A stretch of DNA of 64,000 nt from Aeromonas eucrenophila (GCF_000819865.1 NZ_CDDF01000018.1:62001-126000), one strand, 5' to 3'; positions 1 to 8,978 are shown, counted from the stretch's first letter. Program-made: numbers and translations. The notes: generated by a model from the sequence alone, not told the origin.

Positions 1-708
1 TTTCGCTACGATCCCAGCCACTACCTGCTGATGACGCTGCCGCTGCCGTGCGAGTGCGAGTGCTTCGCCTCCCCCGAGCAGCCCCTCATCGGCTTCACTC
101 TGGAGATCAACGTCGCCACCCTGCAGGAGCTGCTGCTGGAGCTGGGGGACAGCCTGCCCGCGCCGCCACCCCAGAAGAGCGGGGTGCATTCGGTGCCTCT
201 CTCCGAGGAGATGTTCTGCGCCGCCGAGCGGCTCATCGATCTGATGGACAAGCCACAGCACGCCCGGGTGCTGGGGCCGCAGACGGTGCGGGAGATGCTG
301 TTCTACGCCCTCCATGAGGGGGGCGGGCCGGCGCTGCAGGCGCTCGCCAACCGCCACAACCACATGGGGCAGATTGCCCGGGTGCTGCGCCTCATCGAGC
401 AGCGCTATGCGGACAGCCTGACCATGGAGGAGCTGGCGCGGGAGGTGAACATGAGCGTGTCCGCCTTCCATCACCACTTCAAGGCGGTCACCGCCACCTC
501 GCCGCTGCAGTACATCAAGTCGTTTCGCCTGCACAAGGCGCGCATGATGATGCTGCACGACGGCATCAAGGCCGGCACGGCGGCGGCGCGGGTCGGTTAC
601 GAGAGCGGCTCCCAGTTCAGCCGGGAGTACAAGCGCTTCTTCGGCAGCACCCCCACGGATCAGGCCTCCCGCTTCCGGGATGGTCAGCTCAGCATCATGG
701 AAGGCTAA
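1..708 (+). CDS. AraC-family transcriptional regulator (5' end missing)
   Basis: The reading frame is open from the first base, so the start codon lies upstream of the window; 235 residues are visible. The N-terminal part resembles the AraC_N type effector domain (as in YqhC-like regulators). The last 100 residues or so form the two helix-turn-helix motifs of the AraC family: 'SLTMEELAREVNMSVSAFHH' is the first, and 'GTAAARVGYESGSQFSREYK' followed by FFGSTP is the second, with the typical GYES and F-G-x-x-P signature. It should bind DNA as an activator or repressor. The stop codon is 4 bases from the start of the lipocalin gene, which suggests co-transcription. The effector is unknown. Confidence 0.85.
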   Translation, partial: FRYDPSHYLLMTLPLPCECECFASPEQPLIGFTLEINVATLQELLLELGDSLPAPPPQKSGVHSVPLSEEMFCAAERLIDLMDKPQHARVLGPQTVREMLFYALHEGGGPALQALANRHNHMGQIARVLRLIEQRYADSLTMEELAREVNMSVSAFHHHFKAVTATSPLQYIKSFRLHKARMMMLHDGIKAGTAAARVGYESGSQFSREYKRFFGSTPTDQASRFRDGQLSIMEG

Positions 709-712
709 ACCT

Positions 713-1219
713 ATGCGTTCACTGCTTTGCCTGCTCGGCGCCCTGCTGCTGACGGCCTGTACCGGCCTCGCCGACGGCATCCGCCCCGTCACCGGCTTCC
801 AGCTCGATCGCTACCTCGGCACCTGGTACGAGATAGCCCGTCTGGATCACAGTTTCGAGCGGGGACTGGAAGAGGTCAGTGCCAGCTACAGCCTGCGAGG
901 CGATGGCGGTGTCAGGGTAATCAATCGCGGCAAACAGAGCGATGGCAGCTGGCGCGAGGCCGAAGGCAAGGCCTACTTCGTCGACAAGCCGGACGAGGCG
1001 CGGCTCAAGGTGAGCTTCTTCGGCCCCTTCTACGGCGGCTACAACGTCATCGACCCCGACTACCGGCTCTCTCTGGTGACCAGCTACAACCACGACTATC
1101 TGTGGATCCTCTCCCGCTCCCCCAATCCGCCCAAAGCCAGGGTGGATGCCCTGGTGGCCAAGGCGAAGGCGCTGGGCTTTGCCACCGACCGCCTGATCTG
1201 GGTAAAGCAGACCCCCTGA
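713..1219 (+). CDS. blc: Outer-membrane lipocalin (Blc)
   Basis: 168 residues. A short hydrophobic signal peptide ends in the lipobox L-T-A-C, so the mature protein should be a lipoprotein anchored through Cys of about residue 16. The lipocalin signature G-T-W-Y-E-I-A-R follows at about residue 35, and the body matches the bacterial lipocalin Blc/VlpA family, which binds fatty acids or lysophospholipids at the outer membrane. I chose the ATG at 713 because it begins the signal peptide; an upstream in-frame GTG at 680 would put eleven polar residues before it and lies inside the preceding gene. Confidence 0.9.
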   Translation: MRSLLCLLGALLLTACTGLADGIRPVTGFQLDRYLGTWYEIARLDHSFERGLEEVSASYSLRGDGGVRVINRGKQSDGSWREAEGKAYFVDKPDEARLKVSFFGPFYGGYNVIDPDYRLSLVTSYNHDYLWILSRSPNPPKARVDALVAKAKALGFATDRLIWVKQTP

Positions 1220-1235
1220 GTCTCCACAGGAATGC

Positions 1236-1262
1236 AAAAGGGCAGCCCGCGGGCGGCCCTGT
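1236..1262 (-). terminator. Rho-independent terminator between convergent genes
   Basis: A GC-rich inverted repeat (GGGCaGCCCGCGGGCgGCCC) is flanked on the left by AAAA, which reads as a T-run on the minus strand. It lies between the ends of blc (+) and the chemoreceptor (-) and probably serves the minus-strand gene best. Confidence 0.6.
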
Positions 1263-1278
1263 CTTTATGCGTAGCGGA

Positions 1279-3168
1279 TCAGAGCCTGAAACGCCCAATC
1301 TCCTGCTCCAGTCGCTCGGTCAACCCCTTGAGGGTAGCGGCCTGGCTCGCCTCCTCCCGCGCCTGCTCCGCCAGCGCCTGGGAGACGTGGCGGATGTTCT
1401 CGGTGTTGCGGCTGATCTCGCCGGTGACCGAGGTCTGCTCCTCCGCCGCCGCCGCTATCTGGGTCGCCATGTCGCTGATGGCGCCGATGGCCTCGTTGAT
1501 CTGGCCTAGGCTCAGGTTTGCCGCCTGGGCATCCTCCACGCTGGTACCCGCCAGCTGACGGCTGCTCTCCATGCCGTTGACGGCGCGTCGGGTGGTCTGC
1601 TGCAGGGTCTCGATCATCTGCTGGATCTCGGCGGTGGAGTCGTGGGTGCGGCGCGACAGCACCCGCACCTCGTCCGCCACCACGGCGAAGCCGCGCCCCT
1701 GCTCCCCGGCCCGGGCCGCCTCGATGGCGGCGTTGAGCGCCAGCAAGTTGGTCTGCTCGGCGATGCCGCTGATGGTGGCCAGGATGCCGCTGATCTTCTG
1801 GGCATGGGTATCCAGCTCGTGGATTGTCTGGCTCGCATCGGCTACCTCGTCGGCCAGCCCGGTGATGCTGCGCTGGCTCTGGCCAACCTGGGACTGGCCG
1901 GCGACGGCGAGCTTCACCGCCTCCCCCGAGGTGGTGGCGGCAAACTCGGCGTTGCCGGCGATCTCCTGGGTGGCGGAGGCCATCTCGGTCACCGCCGTCG
2001 CCACCATGACGATCTCGTCCTGCTGCTGGCGCACCCGCTGGCTGCGTTCCTCGGCACCGCTCGCCTGAACTCGGGACTGGGCCGCCAGCTCGGCGGTGAC
2101 GTCCCGCAGGCGGCTGACGATGCCGTGCAGCCGGCCCACGAACTGGTTGAAACTCTGGGCCAGCTGGCCCACCTCGTCACGGCTGCGGGTGGCGATCTGC
2201 ACCGTCAGATCCCCCTCGCCGTGGGCGATATTCGCCAGCGCCTTCGACACCCGGCCGAGATCGGCGAACAGGTAGTTGAAGGTGGCGATGAGCAGGGCGC
2301 TGAACAGCAACAGCAACACCAGGGTCAGCCCCACCAGCTGCCACAGCAGGGTGGCGAAGGGCGCCTCCAGCACGTCCTTGTACATCACCATGGCCAGCAG
2401 CCAGTCGGTGCCAAGCACCTGCTGCACCGACAGCAGCACCTCACGCCCCTCTATGGTGGCGGCATGCAGCTCCCCATCCCGGCTCCAGCCATCCAGGCTC
2501 GCGCCCGAGAGGCCGGGATCCAGCTCGGCCACCTGCTTGAGGGCCAGCTCCTTCTGCGGGTGGCCGACGATGAGACCGGAGCGATCCAGCAGCATGGCGT
2601 AGCCTTCCCCCTGCACCTTCATGGCCAACACCTCGTCGATGAGGGCGTCCAGGGAGAGATCCGCACCGGCGGTGCCGATCACCTGGCCCTGGTGCAACAC
2701 CGGCTCCGCCAGGGTCACCACCAGCTGCTGCATGGTCACGCTGACGTAGGGGGCGGTGACGATGAACTTGCCCGCCTTGACCGCATTCTGATACCAGGGG
2801 CGCTGGCGCGGATCGTAGTTGGCGGTGTTGAGAGAGGGATCGTGGCGGGTCATCTCCCCCTGCGCCGAGCCGAAGTAGGTGAGGCCGAAGCCGCCGGAGG
2901 TGCGGGTCTGCAGCAGGTGCGGCACCAGGGTCGCCTCCGGGTTGTCGGCGATCACGGCGGCCAGGGCATCGACCGCGTGTTTGCGATCCGCCATCCAGTT
3001 GCCGATGGCCACCGAGTTGGCGTGACCGTAGTTGAGCGCCTCGCTCTGGATGGCCGCCAGGGTACGGGACTTGAGGGTGTGAAAGGCGACCACGCCGAGC
3101 AGGGCCGCCATCAACAGCACTACCCCCAGGCTGGTCGCCAGCAGCTTGCCGCGCAACGAGAGTGTCAT
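1279..3168 (-). CDS. Methyl-accepting chemotaxis protein with dCache sensor
   Basis: 629 residues. It has an N-terminal membrane helix (about 8-30), a periplasmic dCache_1 domain, a second membrane helix (about 272-297), a HAMP linker and a cytoplasmic signalling domain whose hairpin tip contains [20 protein letters not shown]. The sensor holds Y-x4-R-x-W-Y (YDPRQRPWY), a downstream Tyr (APYVS) and an Asp in AGADLSL, the residue pattern described for amino-acid-binding dCache_1AA domains, so an amino-acid ligand is a reasonable inference. There is no C-terminal NWETF-type pentapeptide. I prefer the start at 3168 (MTLSLRGK), just before the first membrane helix; an in-frame start at 3237 would add 23 residues of non-typical sequence. 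Confidence 0.9.
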   Translation of the reverse strand: MTLSLRGKLLATSLGVVLLMAALLGVVAFHTLKSRTLAAIQSEALNYGHANSVAIGNWMADRKHAVDALAAVIADNPEATLVPHLLQTRTSGGFGLTYFGSAQGEMTRHDPSLNTANYDPRQRPWYQNAVKAGKFIVTAPYVSVTMQQLVVTLAEPVLHQGQVIGTAGADLSLDALIDEVLAMKVQGEGYAMLLDRSGLIVGHPQKELALKQVAELDPGLSGASLDGWSRDGELHAATIEGREVLLSVQQVLGTDWLLAMVMYKDVLEAPFATLLWQLVGLTLVLLLLFSALLIATFNYLFADLGRVSKALANIAHGEGDLTVQIATRSRDEVGQLAQSFNQFVGRLHGIVSRLRDVTAELAAQSRVQASGAEERSQRVRQQQDEIVMVATAVTEMASATQEIAGNAEFAATTSGEAVKLAVAGQSQVGQSQRSITGLADEVADASQTIHELDTHAQKISGILATISGIAEQTNLLALNAAIEAARAGEQGRGFAVVADEVRVLSRRTHDSTAEIQQMIETLQQTTRRAVNGMESSRQLAGTSVEDAQAANLSLGQINEAIGAISDMATQIAAAAEEQTSVTGEISRNTENIRHVSQALAEQAREEASQAATLKGLTERLEQEIGRFRL

Positions 3169-3403
3169 GACTACAGATCCTTGTGGTGACAGGAGGCCAA
3201 TGAGAGTCCCCATACTGACCAAGGCTATCGGCGCCACAGCCTCCTGACTTTAGTGAATCCGATTAATTTCGCGCTTCCTGACAACAGGACGTGCTGCCAG
3301 TCACGAAAATGACAGAAACCTCGACTGCCACTACCCTCCCACGCCGCCTTGGCCGGCCACATCCGTGATAGGTTGGACGGCCATCGTCCTCAAGGAGACT
3401 CCC

Positions 3404-3928
3404 ATGCCCCGAAATATCGAGATCAAGGCCAGCATAGCGCGGGTCGATGCCCTGCTCCCCAAAGTGGCCGCCATCGCCGATCGGGGGCCCGTCGAGATAG
3501 CCCAGGATGACACCTTCTTTCGCTGCGACGCTGGCCGCCTCAAGCTGCGCACCCTGTCCCCTTCGGCCGGCGAGCTCATCTTCTACCGCCGCGCCGATCA
3601 GCAGGGTCCCAAGGAGAGCTTCTATCATCTGACCCCGACGAGCGAGCCGGACCGCCTGCGGGAGACCCTCAGCCTGGCCTGGGGCCAGATCGGCAGGGTG
3701 CAGAAGACCCGTACCCTGTTTATGGTCGGCAGGACCCGGGTTCACCTCGATCGGGTGCTGGGGCTGGGCCACTTCCTCGAACTGGAGGTGGTACTGGAGG
3801 ATGACGAGCCCCTCGAGGCGGGGATGGAGGAGGCCCACGAAATAATGGCTCGCCTCGGGGTGGCGCCATCCCAGCTGATCGAAGGCGCCTATCTGGATCT
3901 GCTGACCCAGCAACAGAGCCCGCGCTGA
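3404..3928 (+). CDS. CYTH-domain protein (class IV adenylate cyclase-like)
   Basis: 174 residues. It opens with the CYTH hallmark E-I-K (RNIEIKA, residues 3-9) and ends its core with FLELEVVLEDDE, the acidic strand that binds divalent metal in triphosphate tunnel enzymes. RLKLR and the RTRVHLDRV strand supply the expected basic residues lining the tunnel. Members act on triphosphorylated substrates: adenylate cyclase CyaB, thiamine triphosphatase and inorganic triphosphatase. Which activity this one has cannot be told from sequence. The ATG at 3404 has a good AAGGAG ribosome binding site; the start at 3365 has none. It stands alone, convergent with the next gene. Confidence 0.8.
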   Translation: MPRNIEIKASIARVDALLPKVAAIADRGPVEIAQDDTFFRCDAGRLKLRTLSPSAGELIFYRRADQQGPKESFYHLTPTSEPDRLRETLSLAWGQIGRVQKTRTLFMVGRTRVHLDRVLGLGHFLELEVVLEDDEPLEAGMEEAHEIMARLGVAPSQLIEGAYLDLLTQQQSPR

Positions 3929-3933
3929 AATGA

Positions 3934-3957
3934 AGAGGCCGCCCTGGGGCGGCCTCT
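3934..3957. terminator. Hairpin between convergent genes
   Basis: Ten-base perfect stem AGAGGCCGCC / GGCGGCCTCT between the ends of the CYTH gene and the decarboxylase gene. The T-run is weak on both sides, so termination strength is uncertain. Confidence 0.5.
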
Positions 3958-3975
3958 GTCGATGTCTGGCGGGTC

Positions 3976-5346
3976 CTACTTCACCCTGGCCAGGGCGGTG
4001 TTGACCCGCAAGTTGGTGGCCTCCAGGCTCGGGGTCTGGCCATAGAAGTCGAACGCCAGCTCCACCCCCTTGCGAAACAGCAGGCAGTGGGTGGAGCCAC
4101 CGAAGTGGAACATGCCGAGCTGATCCCCCTTCTTCACCCTGTCCCCCGCCTTCACCGTGATGTCGCAACTCGACACCTCCGCCATGCCCACCGGCACCAC
4201 GCACATCAGGCCTATCTTGGGGTTGTCCGCCTCGATGAAGATCAGCGCCCGGGTCGCCACCGAGGTGAGGAAGGGCTGGGAGTTGTTGGGGGCGCTGGGA
4301 TCGGCGCCGTCGGCGTCGAGGAAGCCCTCGTACTGGTTCTCCAGGTAGTAGGTGCCGTTGACCACCCTGACCTTGCGGATGGTGCCGCTCACCGGGCTGT
4401 GCCAGCGGTGGTAGCTCAGGGCGCTGAGGAAGGCCTGATAGACTGTGCCTCCCTCGAACTGGGAGGCGGTCTCGTCAAAGTCGAGCATGTTGTCCAGGGA
4501 ATAGGGCTGGCCCTTGAGCCAGAAGCGATCGCTGCGGCTCACCCCTGTCTTGACCTGCAGCGGCGCCGACTCGCAGGCGTTGACGATGACACCGTCATTC
4601 CCCTGCGCCGACACCGGCCGCACGCCGGGGCGGAAGGTGCGGGTGAAGAAGGCATCCCAGCAGCCAAAGCCATAGTGGGGATCTGCCGGATCGCACTGGA
4701 AAATCTGCTCGAAGCTGGCCGGCGTCGGGTTGCTTCCCTCCCCCAGTGCCGCTCGTGCCACCTGCACCATCTCGGCCTGGGCCACCTGGCCGAGCCAGGG
4801 CACAATCAGGGTCTCTGCATCCAGCCGGCTGACCGGCTCGGTCAGCACGTAGCGGGAGGCCGGGCTCTGCAGGAACAGCGCCCAATGGCCGAGGATCTTC
4901 TTGAATTGCTGGTTGATCAAGGCATTGGCGAAGAACAGGTAGCCGGAGCGGGTCGCCATGGGCCAGTCCAGCAGGGCGTTGATGGGGAAGCCGATGAGGC
5001 CGGAAGGGGCGTGGGTGGGGATGTCCTGATAGGCCTCGGGGGCCGTGGTCATGATGCCGTTGAGCAGGATCAGAAACTCGTCGAAGTTCTTCACCTCGAT
5101 CTGACCGAGGGGGGTCAGGTGCTCGTGGCGCCAGGCCTCTTCGAACATGGCGTCGGCCTGGGCGTGCAGGGCCGGATCGGCGTTGACCAGATCCCGCAGC
5201 TGGGCGATGGGCGGCACCAGTGGCCGCGGCTGTTGGGCGACGTATTTCTGCAGCCGCGCAATCCAGCGCTGGATGTGGACCTGGTCCTGCGGCACCCAGC
5301 CACCGGGGCGGGACTTGTTCAAACGGGTTTCAACGGCCTTGTTCAT
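3976..5346 (-). CDS. PsiD-like phosphatidylserine decarboxylase family protein
   Basis: 456 residues, much longer than the about 290 residues of bacterial Psd. The C-terminal half is a PS_Dcarbxylase domain. Near residue 425 it has the motif F-H-F-G-G-S-T-H, where self-cleavage before Ser would create the pyruvoyl cofactor and separate a large beta and a small alpha chain. The N-terminal half carries the extra domain seen in fungal and some bacterial PSD-like enzymes (PSDC type, including GYLFFANALIN and CWDAFFTRTFRPGVRPV). That architecture is shared with L-tryptophan decarboxylase PsiD, so the substrate may be an amino acid rather than a phospholipid. There is no membrane segment. The start at 5346 has a GGAGAT ribosome binding site. 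It has no operon partner. Confidence 0.8.
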   Translation of the reverse strand: MNKAVETRLNKSRPGGWVPQDQVHIQRWIARLQKYVAQQPRPLVPPIAQLRDLVNADPALHAQADAMFEEAWRHEHLTPLGQIEVKNFDEFLILLNGIMTTAPEAYQDIPTHAPSGLIGFPINALLDWPMATRSGYLFFANALINQQFKKILGHWALFLQSPASRYVLTEPVSRLDAETLIVPWLGQVAQAEMVQVARAALGEGSNPTPASFEQIFQCDPADPHYGFGCWDAFFTRTFRPGVRPVSAQGNDGVIVNACESAPLQVKTGVSRSDRFWLKGQPYSLDNMLDFDETASQFEGGTVYQAFLSALSYHRWHSPVSGTIRKVRVVNGTYYLENQYEGFLDADGADPSAPNNSQPFLTSVATRALIFIEADNPKIGLMCVVPVGMAEVSSCDITVKAGDRVKKGDQLGMFHFGGSTHCLLFRKGVELAFDFYGQTPSLEATNLRVNTALARVK

Positions 5347-5605
5347 GACTCATCTCCTTCACGCTCGCTTCGCGCCTCCTCTCGGTCGGCGCTCCGGTGC
5401 CATGCGGCTGCACAGCCCATGTGATCTAGCACAGGGCGGCGGCTGGCTCGATTGCCAGAAACGACAGTGTGAAACGGCCGGGCAGCGACTAGCGCAAAGG
5501 GAGCACTACAACGCCTTGATGGACAAGAGATAACGAGCGAGGGCTGGCAGAAGAGAGCCACCGGGTGGGCGATTCGGGGAGAAAAAACCGGGGAGCGGAA
5601 ATGCG

Positions 5606-5632
5606 AAAGGCCAGCTCAATGAGCTGGCCTTT
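5606..5632 (-). terminator. Terminator downstream of tRNA-Trp
   Basis: Perfect 11-base inverted repeat AAAGGCCAGCT / AGCTGGCCTTT with a five-base loop, immediately 3' of the tRNA on the minus strand, followed there by TTTCGC. Confidence 0.75.
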
Positions 5633-5639
5633 CTAAAAA

Positions 5640-5716
5640 TGGCAGGGGCGGCAGGACTCGAACCCGCAACCATCGGTTTTGGAGACCGCTGTTCTACCAA
5701 TTGGAACTACGCCCCT
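5640..5716 (-). tRNA. tRNA-Trp (anticodon CCA)
   Basis: On the minus strand the 77 bases fold as a tRNA. The acceptor stem is AGGGGCG / CGCCCCT with an encoded 3' CCA, the D-arm is GTTC...GAAC, the anticodon loop CTCCAAA places CCA in the middle, and the T-loop is TTCGAGT. The first pair of the anticodon stem is a G-A mismatch. Sequence is close to enterobacterial tRNA-Trp, with one extra base in the D-loop. It is transcribed toward lower coordinates into the terminator at 5606-5632. Confidence 0.95.
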
Positions 5717-5917
5717 GCAACAAACGAGGCGAATTATACAAAGCCGGGATCAAAGGTAAAGGCTTTTTTCGCACTTTTGATGCGATTGCACAAATGACGA
5801 GCAGATCCCGCCAATTCACGCAGCCACTCGGGGTAACTTGCTGTATTTACAGCCTGGCCCGGGTAGGAAAGTCCCAGGAATAGGGGTAGGGTGGATCCAG
5901 GCAAGAGGAGGCTGCTC

Positions 5918-6460
5918 ATGCTCAATTACCGCTTACTTCAACAACTTGCACCGCTCAACTTCAGGGATGAGAGCAAAACCGAGTCCCTGCCAGACTATCT
6001 CGATCGGGTCGCCCCCCGGGTGCCTTCCATTCCCCCCAATGTGCTGGCCCAGTGGATTTACCGCCATTGGCGCGGGTTTGAGTCCAACTGGAGCTTTATC
6101 GATCTCGCCAGCCACCAGTTTGAGTGCGAGAGCTGGCCCACGACACGGGTGCTGACCGAGATAGACTCCCGCCACATGGAAGTGATCGAGCGCTGGGGCG
6201 AGATGCTGCGCCACAATCGCTACGTGCGCCGTTCCTGGCTCGGGGAGAAGATGCTGAGCCAGGGCACCTGGTCCGAGCCCATCATAGTGCTCGCACCCGG
6301 CCCCGGCGATTGCTACCCGGACGGCCAGCCCCTGCCCCGCCCCTATTGCCTGCTGGAGGGACACCACAGGCTGGGTTATCTGCGCAGCATGGCCGAAGAT
6401 GGGCTGCCGCTGCAGGATCGGCACCAGCTGTGGGTTTGTCGGCCCATTCGCGACAGGTAA
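5918..6460 (+). CDS. Conserved hypothetical protein with EGHHR motif
   Basis: 180 residues, no signal peptide or membrane helix. I do not recognise the family with confidence. Around residue 150 it contains C-L-L-E-G-H-H-R-L-G-Y-L, which resembles the nucleotide-binding E/DGHHR motif of the ParB/sulfiredoxin-like fold; this is a weak motif inference. The first half is rich in Trp and Arg (WIYRHWRGFESNW). The ATG at 5918 follows an AGGAGG ribosome binding site, so it is preferred to the in-frame ATG at 5891. It sits alone between tRNA-Trp and the pyr promoter. Confidence 0.7.
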   Translation: MLNYRLLQQLAPLNFRDESKTESLPDYLDRVAPRVPSIPPNVLAQWIYRHWRGFESNWSFIDLASHQFECESWPTTRVLTEIDSRHMEVIERWGEMLRHNRYVRRSWLGEKMLSQGTWSEPIIVLAPGPGDCYPDGQPLPRPYCLLEGHHRLGYLRSMAEDGLPLQDRHQLWVCRPIRDR

Positions 6461-6498
6461 ACGTTTTTTTGCCGAAAAAGTGCCTCTGAAATAAATTT

Positions 6499-6526
6499 TT
6501 GACAATTCAAAAAGCGACTCTATAAT
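6499..6526 (+). promoter_or_regulatory. Sigma-70 promoter of pyrBI
   Basis: Consensus -35 TTGACA (6499-6504) and consensus -10 TATAAT (6521-6526) with a 16-base spacer, upstream of the pyr leader. Transcription should start near 6533. Confidence 0.85.
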
Positions 6527-6559
6527 CTGTCCGGTTTTGAAAAAGATCAGGACAGGACG

Positions 6560-6754
6560 ATGCAGTTTTTGATGGAAAAAACAGCCTTGCAGACGGGTGG
6601 AGCGCACCAGAGCGGCCCCGTTGTTTCCGGTTCCCGACCCACAGATCCCCAGTTATTTTTAAAAAGAGCCCCTGTTTCAGGGGCTTTTTTTTGTGCCCGA
6701 AAAACCCTTATCAACGCCACAGGGAATGCAGACGATGACCAATCCACTCTATAA
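6560..6754 (+). CDS. pyrL: pyrBI operon leader peptide
   Basis: A 64-codon reading frame starting at an ATG with an ACAGGACG ribosome binding site, just downstream of the pyr promoter. It reads straight through the attenuator hairpin and ends 20 bases inside pyrB in another frame. In enteric bacteria UTP-sensitive coupling of RNA polymerase and a ribosome on such a leader decides whether the attenuator forms; T-rich stretches in the leader fit the same scheme here. The peptide itself resembles nothing I know and is probably not functional as a protein. Confidence 0.6.
   Translation: MQFLMEKTALQTGGAHQSGPVVSGSRPTDPQLFLKRAPVSGAFFCARKTLINATGNADDDQSTL
6667..6692 (+). terminator. pyrBI attenuator
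   Basis: Stem AGCCCCT / AGGGGCT with a five-base loop followed by eight T residues, 42 bases before the pyrB start and inside the leader reading frame. It is a classic intrinsic terminator placed for UTP-controlled attenuation. Confidence 0.85.
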
Positions 6755-7655
6755 CAAACACGTCATCTCCATCTCGGATCTGACCCGGTCCGACATGGAA
6801 CTGGTGGTCGCCACCGCTCAGCGGTTGAAGGCCGAACCCGACACCCGCCTGCTGAAGGACAAGCTGGTCGCCAGCTGCTTCTTCGAGGCCTCCACCCGTA
6901 CCCGCCTCTCGTTCGAGACCGCGGTGCAACGCCTTGGCGGCAACATCATCGGCTTCGCCGACGGCGGCAACACCAGCGCCAAGAAGGGTGAGACCCTGGC
7001 CGACTCCATCAAGATCATCGGCTCCTACGCGGACGCCGTGGTGATGCGCCACCCGAAAGAGGGCGCCGCCCGCCTCGCCTCCGAGTTCTCCCGGGTCCCT
7101 GTCATCAACGGCGGTGACGGCTCCAACCAGCATCCGACCCAGACCCTGCTCGACCTCTTCTCCATCCACGAGACCCAGGGCAAGCTGGACGGCCTCAACG
7201 TCGCCTTCGTCGGCGACCTCAAGTACGGCCGCACCGTTCACTCCCTGGCCCAGGCCCTGAGCCTGTTCAACTGCCGCTTCTTCTTCATCTCCCCCGAGGC
7301 GCTGGCGATGCCGGACTACCTGTGCGAGGAGCTGGAAGAGAAGGGCATCCAGTTCAGCGTGCACGAGACCATGGAAGAGGTGATGCCAGAGCTGGACGTG
7401 CTCTACATGACCCGGGTACAGAAGGAGCGCTTCGACGAGACCGAATACAAACACATGGCCGCCAAGTTCGTGCTGGAGCTGAGCACCCTGGAAGGGGCCA
7501 AGCCGACCATGAAGATCCTGCATCCCCTGCCCCGCGTCGACGAGATCGAGGTGGCGGTCGACAAGACCCCGCACGCCTACTACTTCCAGCAGGCGGAGAA
7601 CGGGGTCTATGCACGCCAGGCTCTGCTGGCACTGGTACTGAACGAAAACGTCTAA
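6735..7655 (+). CDS. pyrB: Aspartate carbamoyltransferase, catalytic subunit
   Basis: 306 residues, the usual length. It condenses carbamoyl phosphate with aspartate, the committed step of pyrimidine synthesis. Visible motifs are the carbamoyl-phosphate loop STRTRLSFE (about residue 53), the KKGETLAD loop, HPTQTLLDL and the aspartate-binding HPLPRVDEI. The protein matches the enterobacterial class-B enzyme from its first residues (MTNPLY), which fixes the start at 6735. It is followed 16 bases later by pyrI, with which it forms the dodecamer. Expression is set by the promoter and attenuator upstream. Confidence 0.97.
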   Translation: MTNPLYNKHVISISDLTRSDMELVVATAQRLKAEPDTRLLKDKLVASCFFEASTRTRLSFETAVQRLGGNIIGFADGGNTSAKKGETLADSIKIIGSYADAVVMRHPKEGAARLASEFSRVPVINGGDGSNQHPTQTLLDLFSIHETQGKLDGLNVAFVGDLKYGRTVHSLAQALSLFNCRFFFISPEALAMPDYLCEELEEKGIQFSVHETMEEVMPELDVLYMTRVQKERFDETEYKHMAAKFVLELSTLEGAKPTMKILHPLPRVDEIEVAVDKTPHAYYFQQAENGVYARQALLALVLNENV

Positions 7656-7671
7656 GGGAAAGGGGAACATC

Positions 7672-8136
7672 ATGTCCGACAAGAACCAACTGCAAGTCGA
7701 AGCCATCCGTCACGGCTCCGTCATCGACCACGTCCCCGCCGGCCAGGGCATCAAGATCCTCAAGCTGTTCCAGCTGATCGAGACCCAGGAGCGCATCACC
7801 GTCGGTTTCAACCTGAAATCCGGCGCGCTGGGCAAGAAGGACCTCATCAAGATCGAGAACACCCGCCTGACCGAGCAGCAGGCGAACCAGCTCGCGCTGT
7901 TCGCCCCCAAGGCGACCGTCAACATCATCGAAGACTTCGTGGTGGTGAAGAAACACCAGCTGGCGCTGCCGGAGTTCATCGCCGGGGTGTTCCACTGCCC
8001 CAACTCCAACTGCATCTCCCACAACGAGCCGGTGGACAGCTACTTCCGGGTGCGCGAGGTGAAGGGTGTGGTGCGCATGAAGTGCAAATACTGCGAGAAG
8101 TCCTTCACCCAGGACATCGTCAGCGAACGTTACTGA
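7672..8136 (+). CDS. pyrI: Aspartate carbamoyltransferase, regulatory subunit
   Basis: 154 residues. It binds CTP/ATP in the N-terminal allosteric domain and contacts PyrB through a C-terminal zinc domain whose four cysteines are visible as C-P-N-S-N-C and C-K-Y-C. It starts 16 bases after pyrB behind an AAGGGGAA ribosome binding site. Length and sequence match the enterobacterial subunit, so the enzyme should show the classical feedback control. Confidence 0.97.
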   Translation: MSDKNQLQVEAIRHGSVIDHVPAGQGIKILKLFQLIETQERITVGFNLKSGALGKKDLIKIENTRLTEQQANQLALFAPKATVNIIEDFVVVKKHQLALPEFIAGVFHCPNSNCISHNEPVDSYFRVREVKGVVRMKCKYCEKSFTQDIVSERY

Positions 8137-8142
8137 TATTCG

Positions 8143-8168
8143 ATTGGGCCCGACAGGGCCCAATTTTG
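8143..8168 (+). terminator. pyrBI terminator
   Basis: Perfect nine-base stem ATTGGGCCC / GGGCCCAAT, loop GACA, then TTTTG, seven bases after the pyrI stop. Confidence 0.8.
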
Positions 8169-8337
8169 ACCCCTGTCACATCACTTATTCCTCCTTTGGT
8201 TATAATTTGCCATCTCATAACGGCTATACATCGCTCATCACCTGCCTCACGCCTCACCATTAGAATTTTTTACTGTCAAAGACATGAGTGGCAGATTTAA
8301 GAGCGATAGCCATTGGTTATCATCAAAGGACATTTCC

Positions 8338-8829
8338 GTGGTCAAGACCCTCAGTCGCCCCGTTGAACAAGAGTCCGACCTGGCCCAGCTCGATGCCTGC
8401 CGCCAGATCATCGGTCAGCACTGTTACAGCACCCAGGAAGAGATCCGCCGCGAGCTGACGGTGCGGGGTTTTGCCGACATCAGTCAGTCCACCATCTCCC
8501 GCCTGCTGCGCCGCCTCGGCGTGGCCAAGGCCCAGAATGCCAACGGCAAGAAGGTCTACACCCTGGTGGACGACCAGCTGGAGCCCGCCGGCAGCACCCG
8601 CTCCGTCCACGACATGGTGCGCGGCGTGGTCCATAACCAGCAGATGGTGCTTGTGCACACCACCCCGGGCGCCGCGACTGTGGTGGCCCGCCTGCTGGAT
8701 CGCAACGCCGACCCCGAGATCCTGGGAGCCGTGGCCGGCAACGACGTGGTGCTGGTCGCCCCGCGCCACATCAGCCGCACCCGTCAGGCCCACGCCGCCG
8801 TGGTGCGCACCCTGGCCCAGGCGCGCTGA
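8338..8829 (+). CDS. argR: Arginine repressor family protein (ArgR)
   Basis: About 163 residues. The N-terminal half is a winged helix with S-Q-S-T-I-S-R-L-L-R-R-L as recognition region. The C-terminal half has the arginine-binding and hexamerisation segment (VHTTPGAATVVARLLD, then GAVAGNDVVLVAP). The GTG at 8338 has an AAAGGA site seven bases upstream; an ATG at 8284 would add 18 residues but has no good site. A TATAAT at 8201-8206 may be its -10. It converges on the arginine deiminase operon, which suggests a role as arginine-responsive regulator of that operon, possibly distinct from a housekeeping ArgR elsewhere. Confidence 0.85.
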   Translation: MVKTLSRPVEQESDLAQLDACRQIIGQHCYSTQEEIRRELTVRGFADISQSTISRLLRRLGVAKAQNANGKKVYTLVDDQLEPAGSTRSVHDMVRGVVHNQQMVLVHTTPGAATVVARLLDRNADPEILGAVAGNDVVLVAPRHISRTRQAHAAVVRTLAQAR

Positions 8830-8846
8830 TCTTTCTCCCTGAATAC

Positions 8847-8873
8847 AAGAGGCGACCCCGGGGTCGCCTCTTT
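8847..8873 (+). terminator. argR terminator
   Basis: Long palindrome AAGAGGCGACCCC / GGGGTCGCCTCTT followed by TC, 18 bases after the argR stop; the hairpin is strong but the T-run is short. Confidence 0.7.
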
Positions 8874-8978
8874 CATCTCAGTATCTTGCTCTTTCTGTCG
8901 TATCTTCCTGCTGCCGTCGCGGACCTGCGAGCCATCCCTGCCCCCTCTCCCACGGGCTCTACCGCTTCGTTAGCTCAA

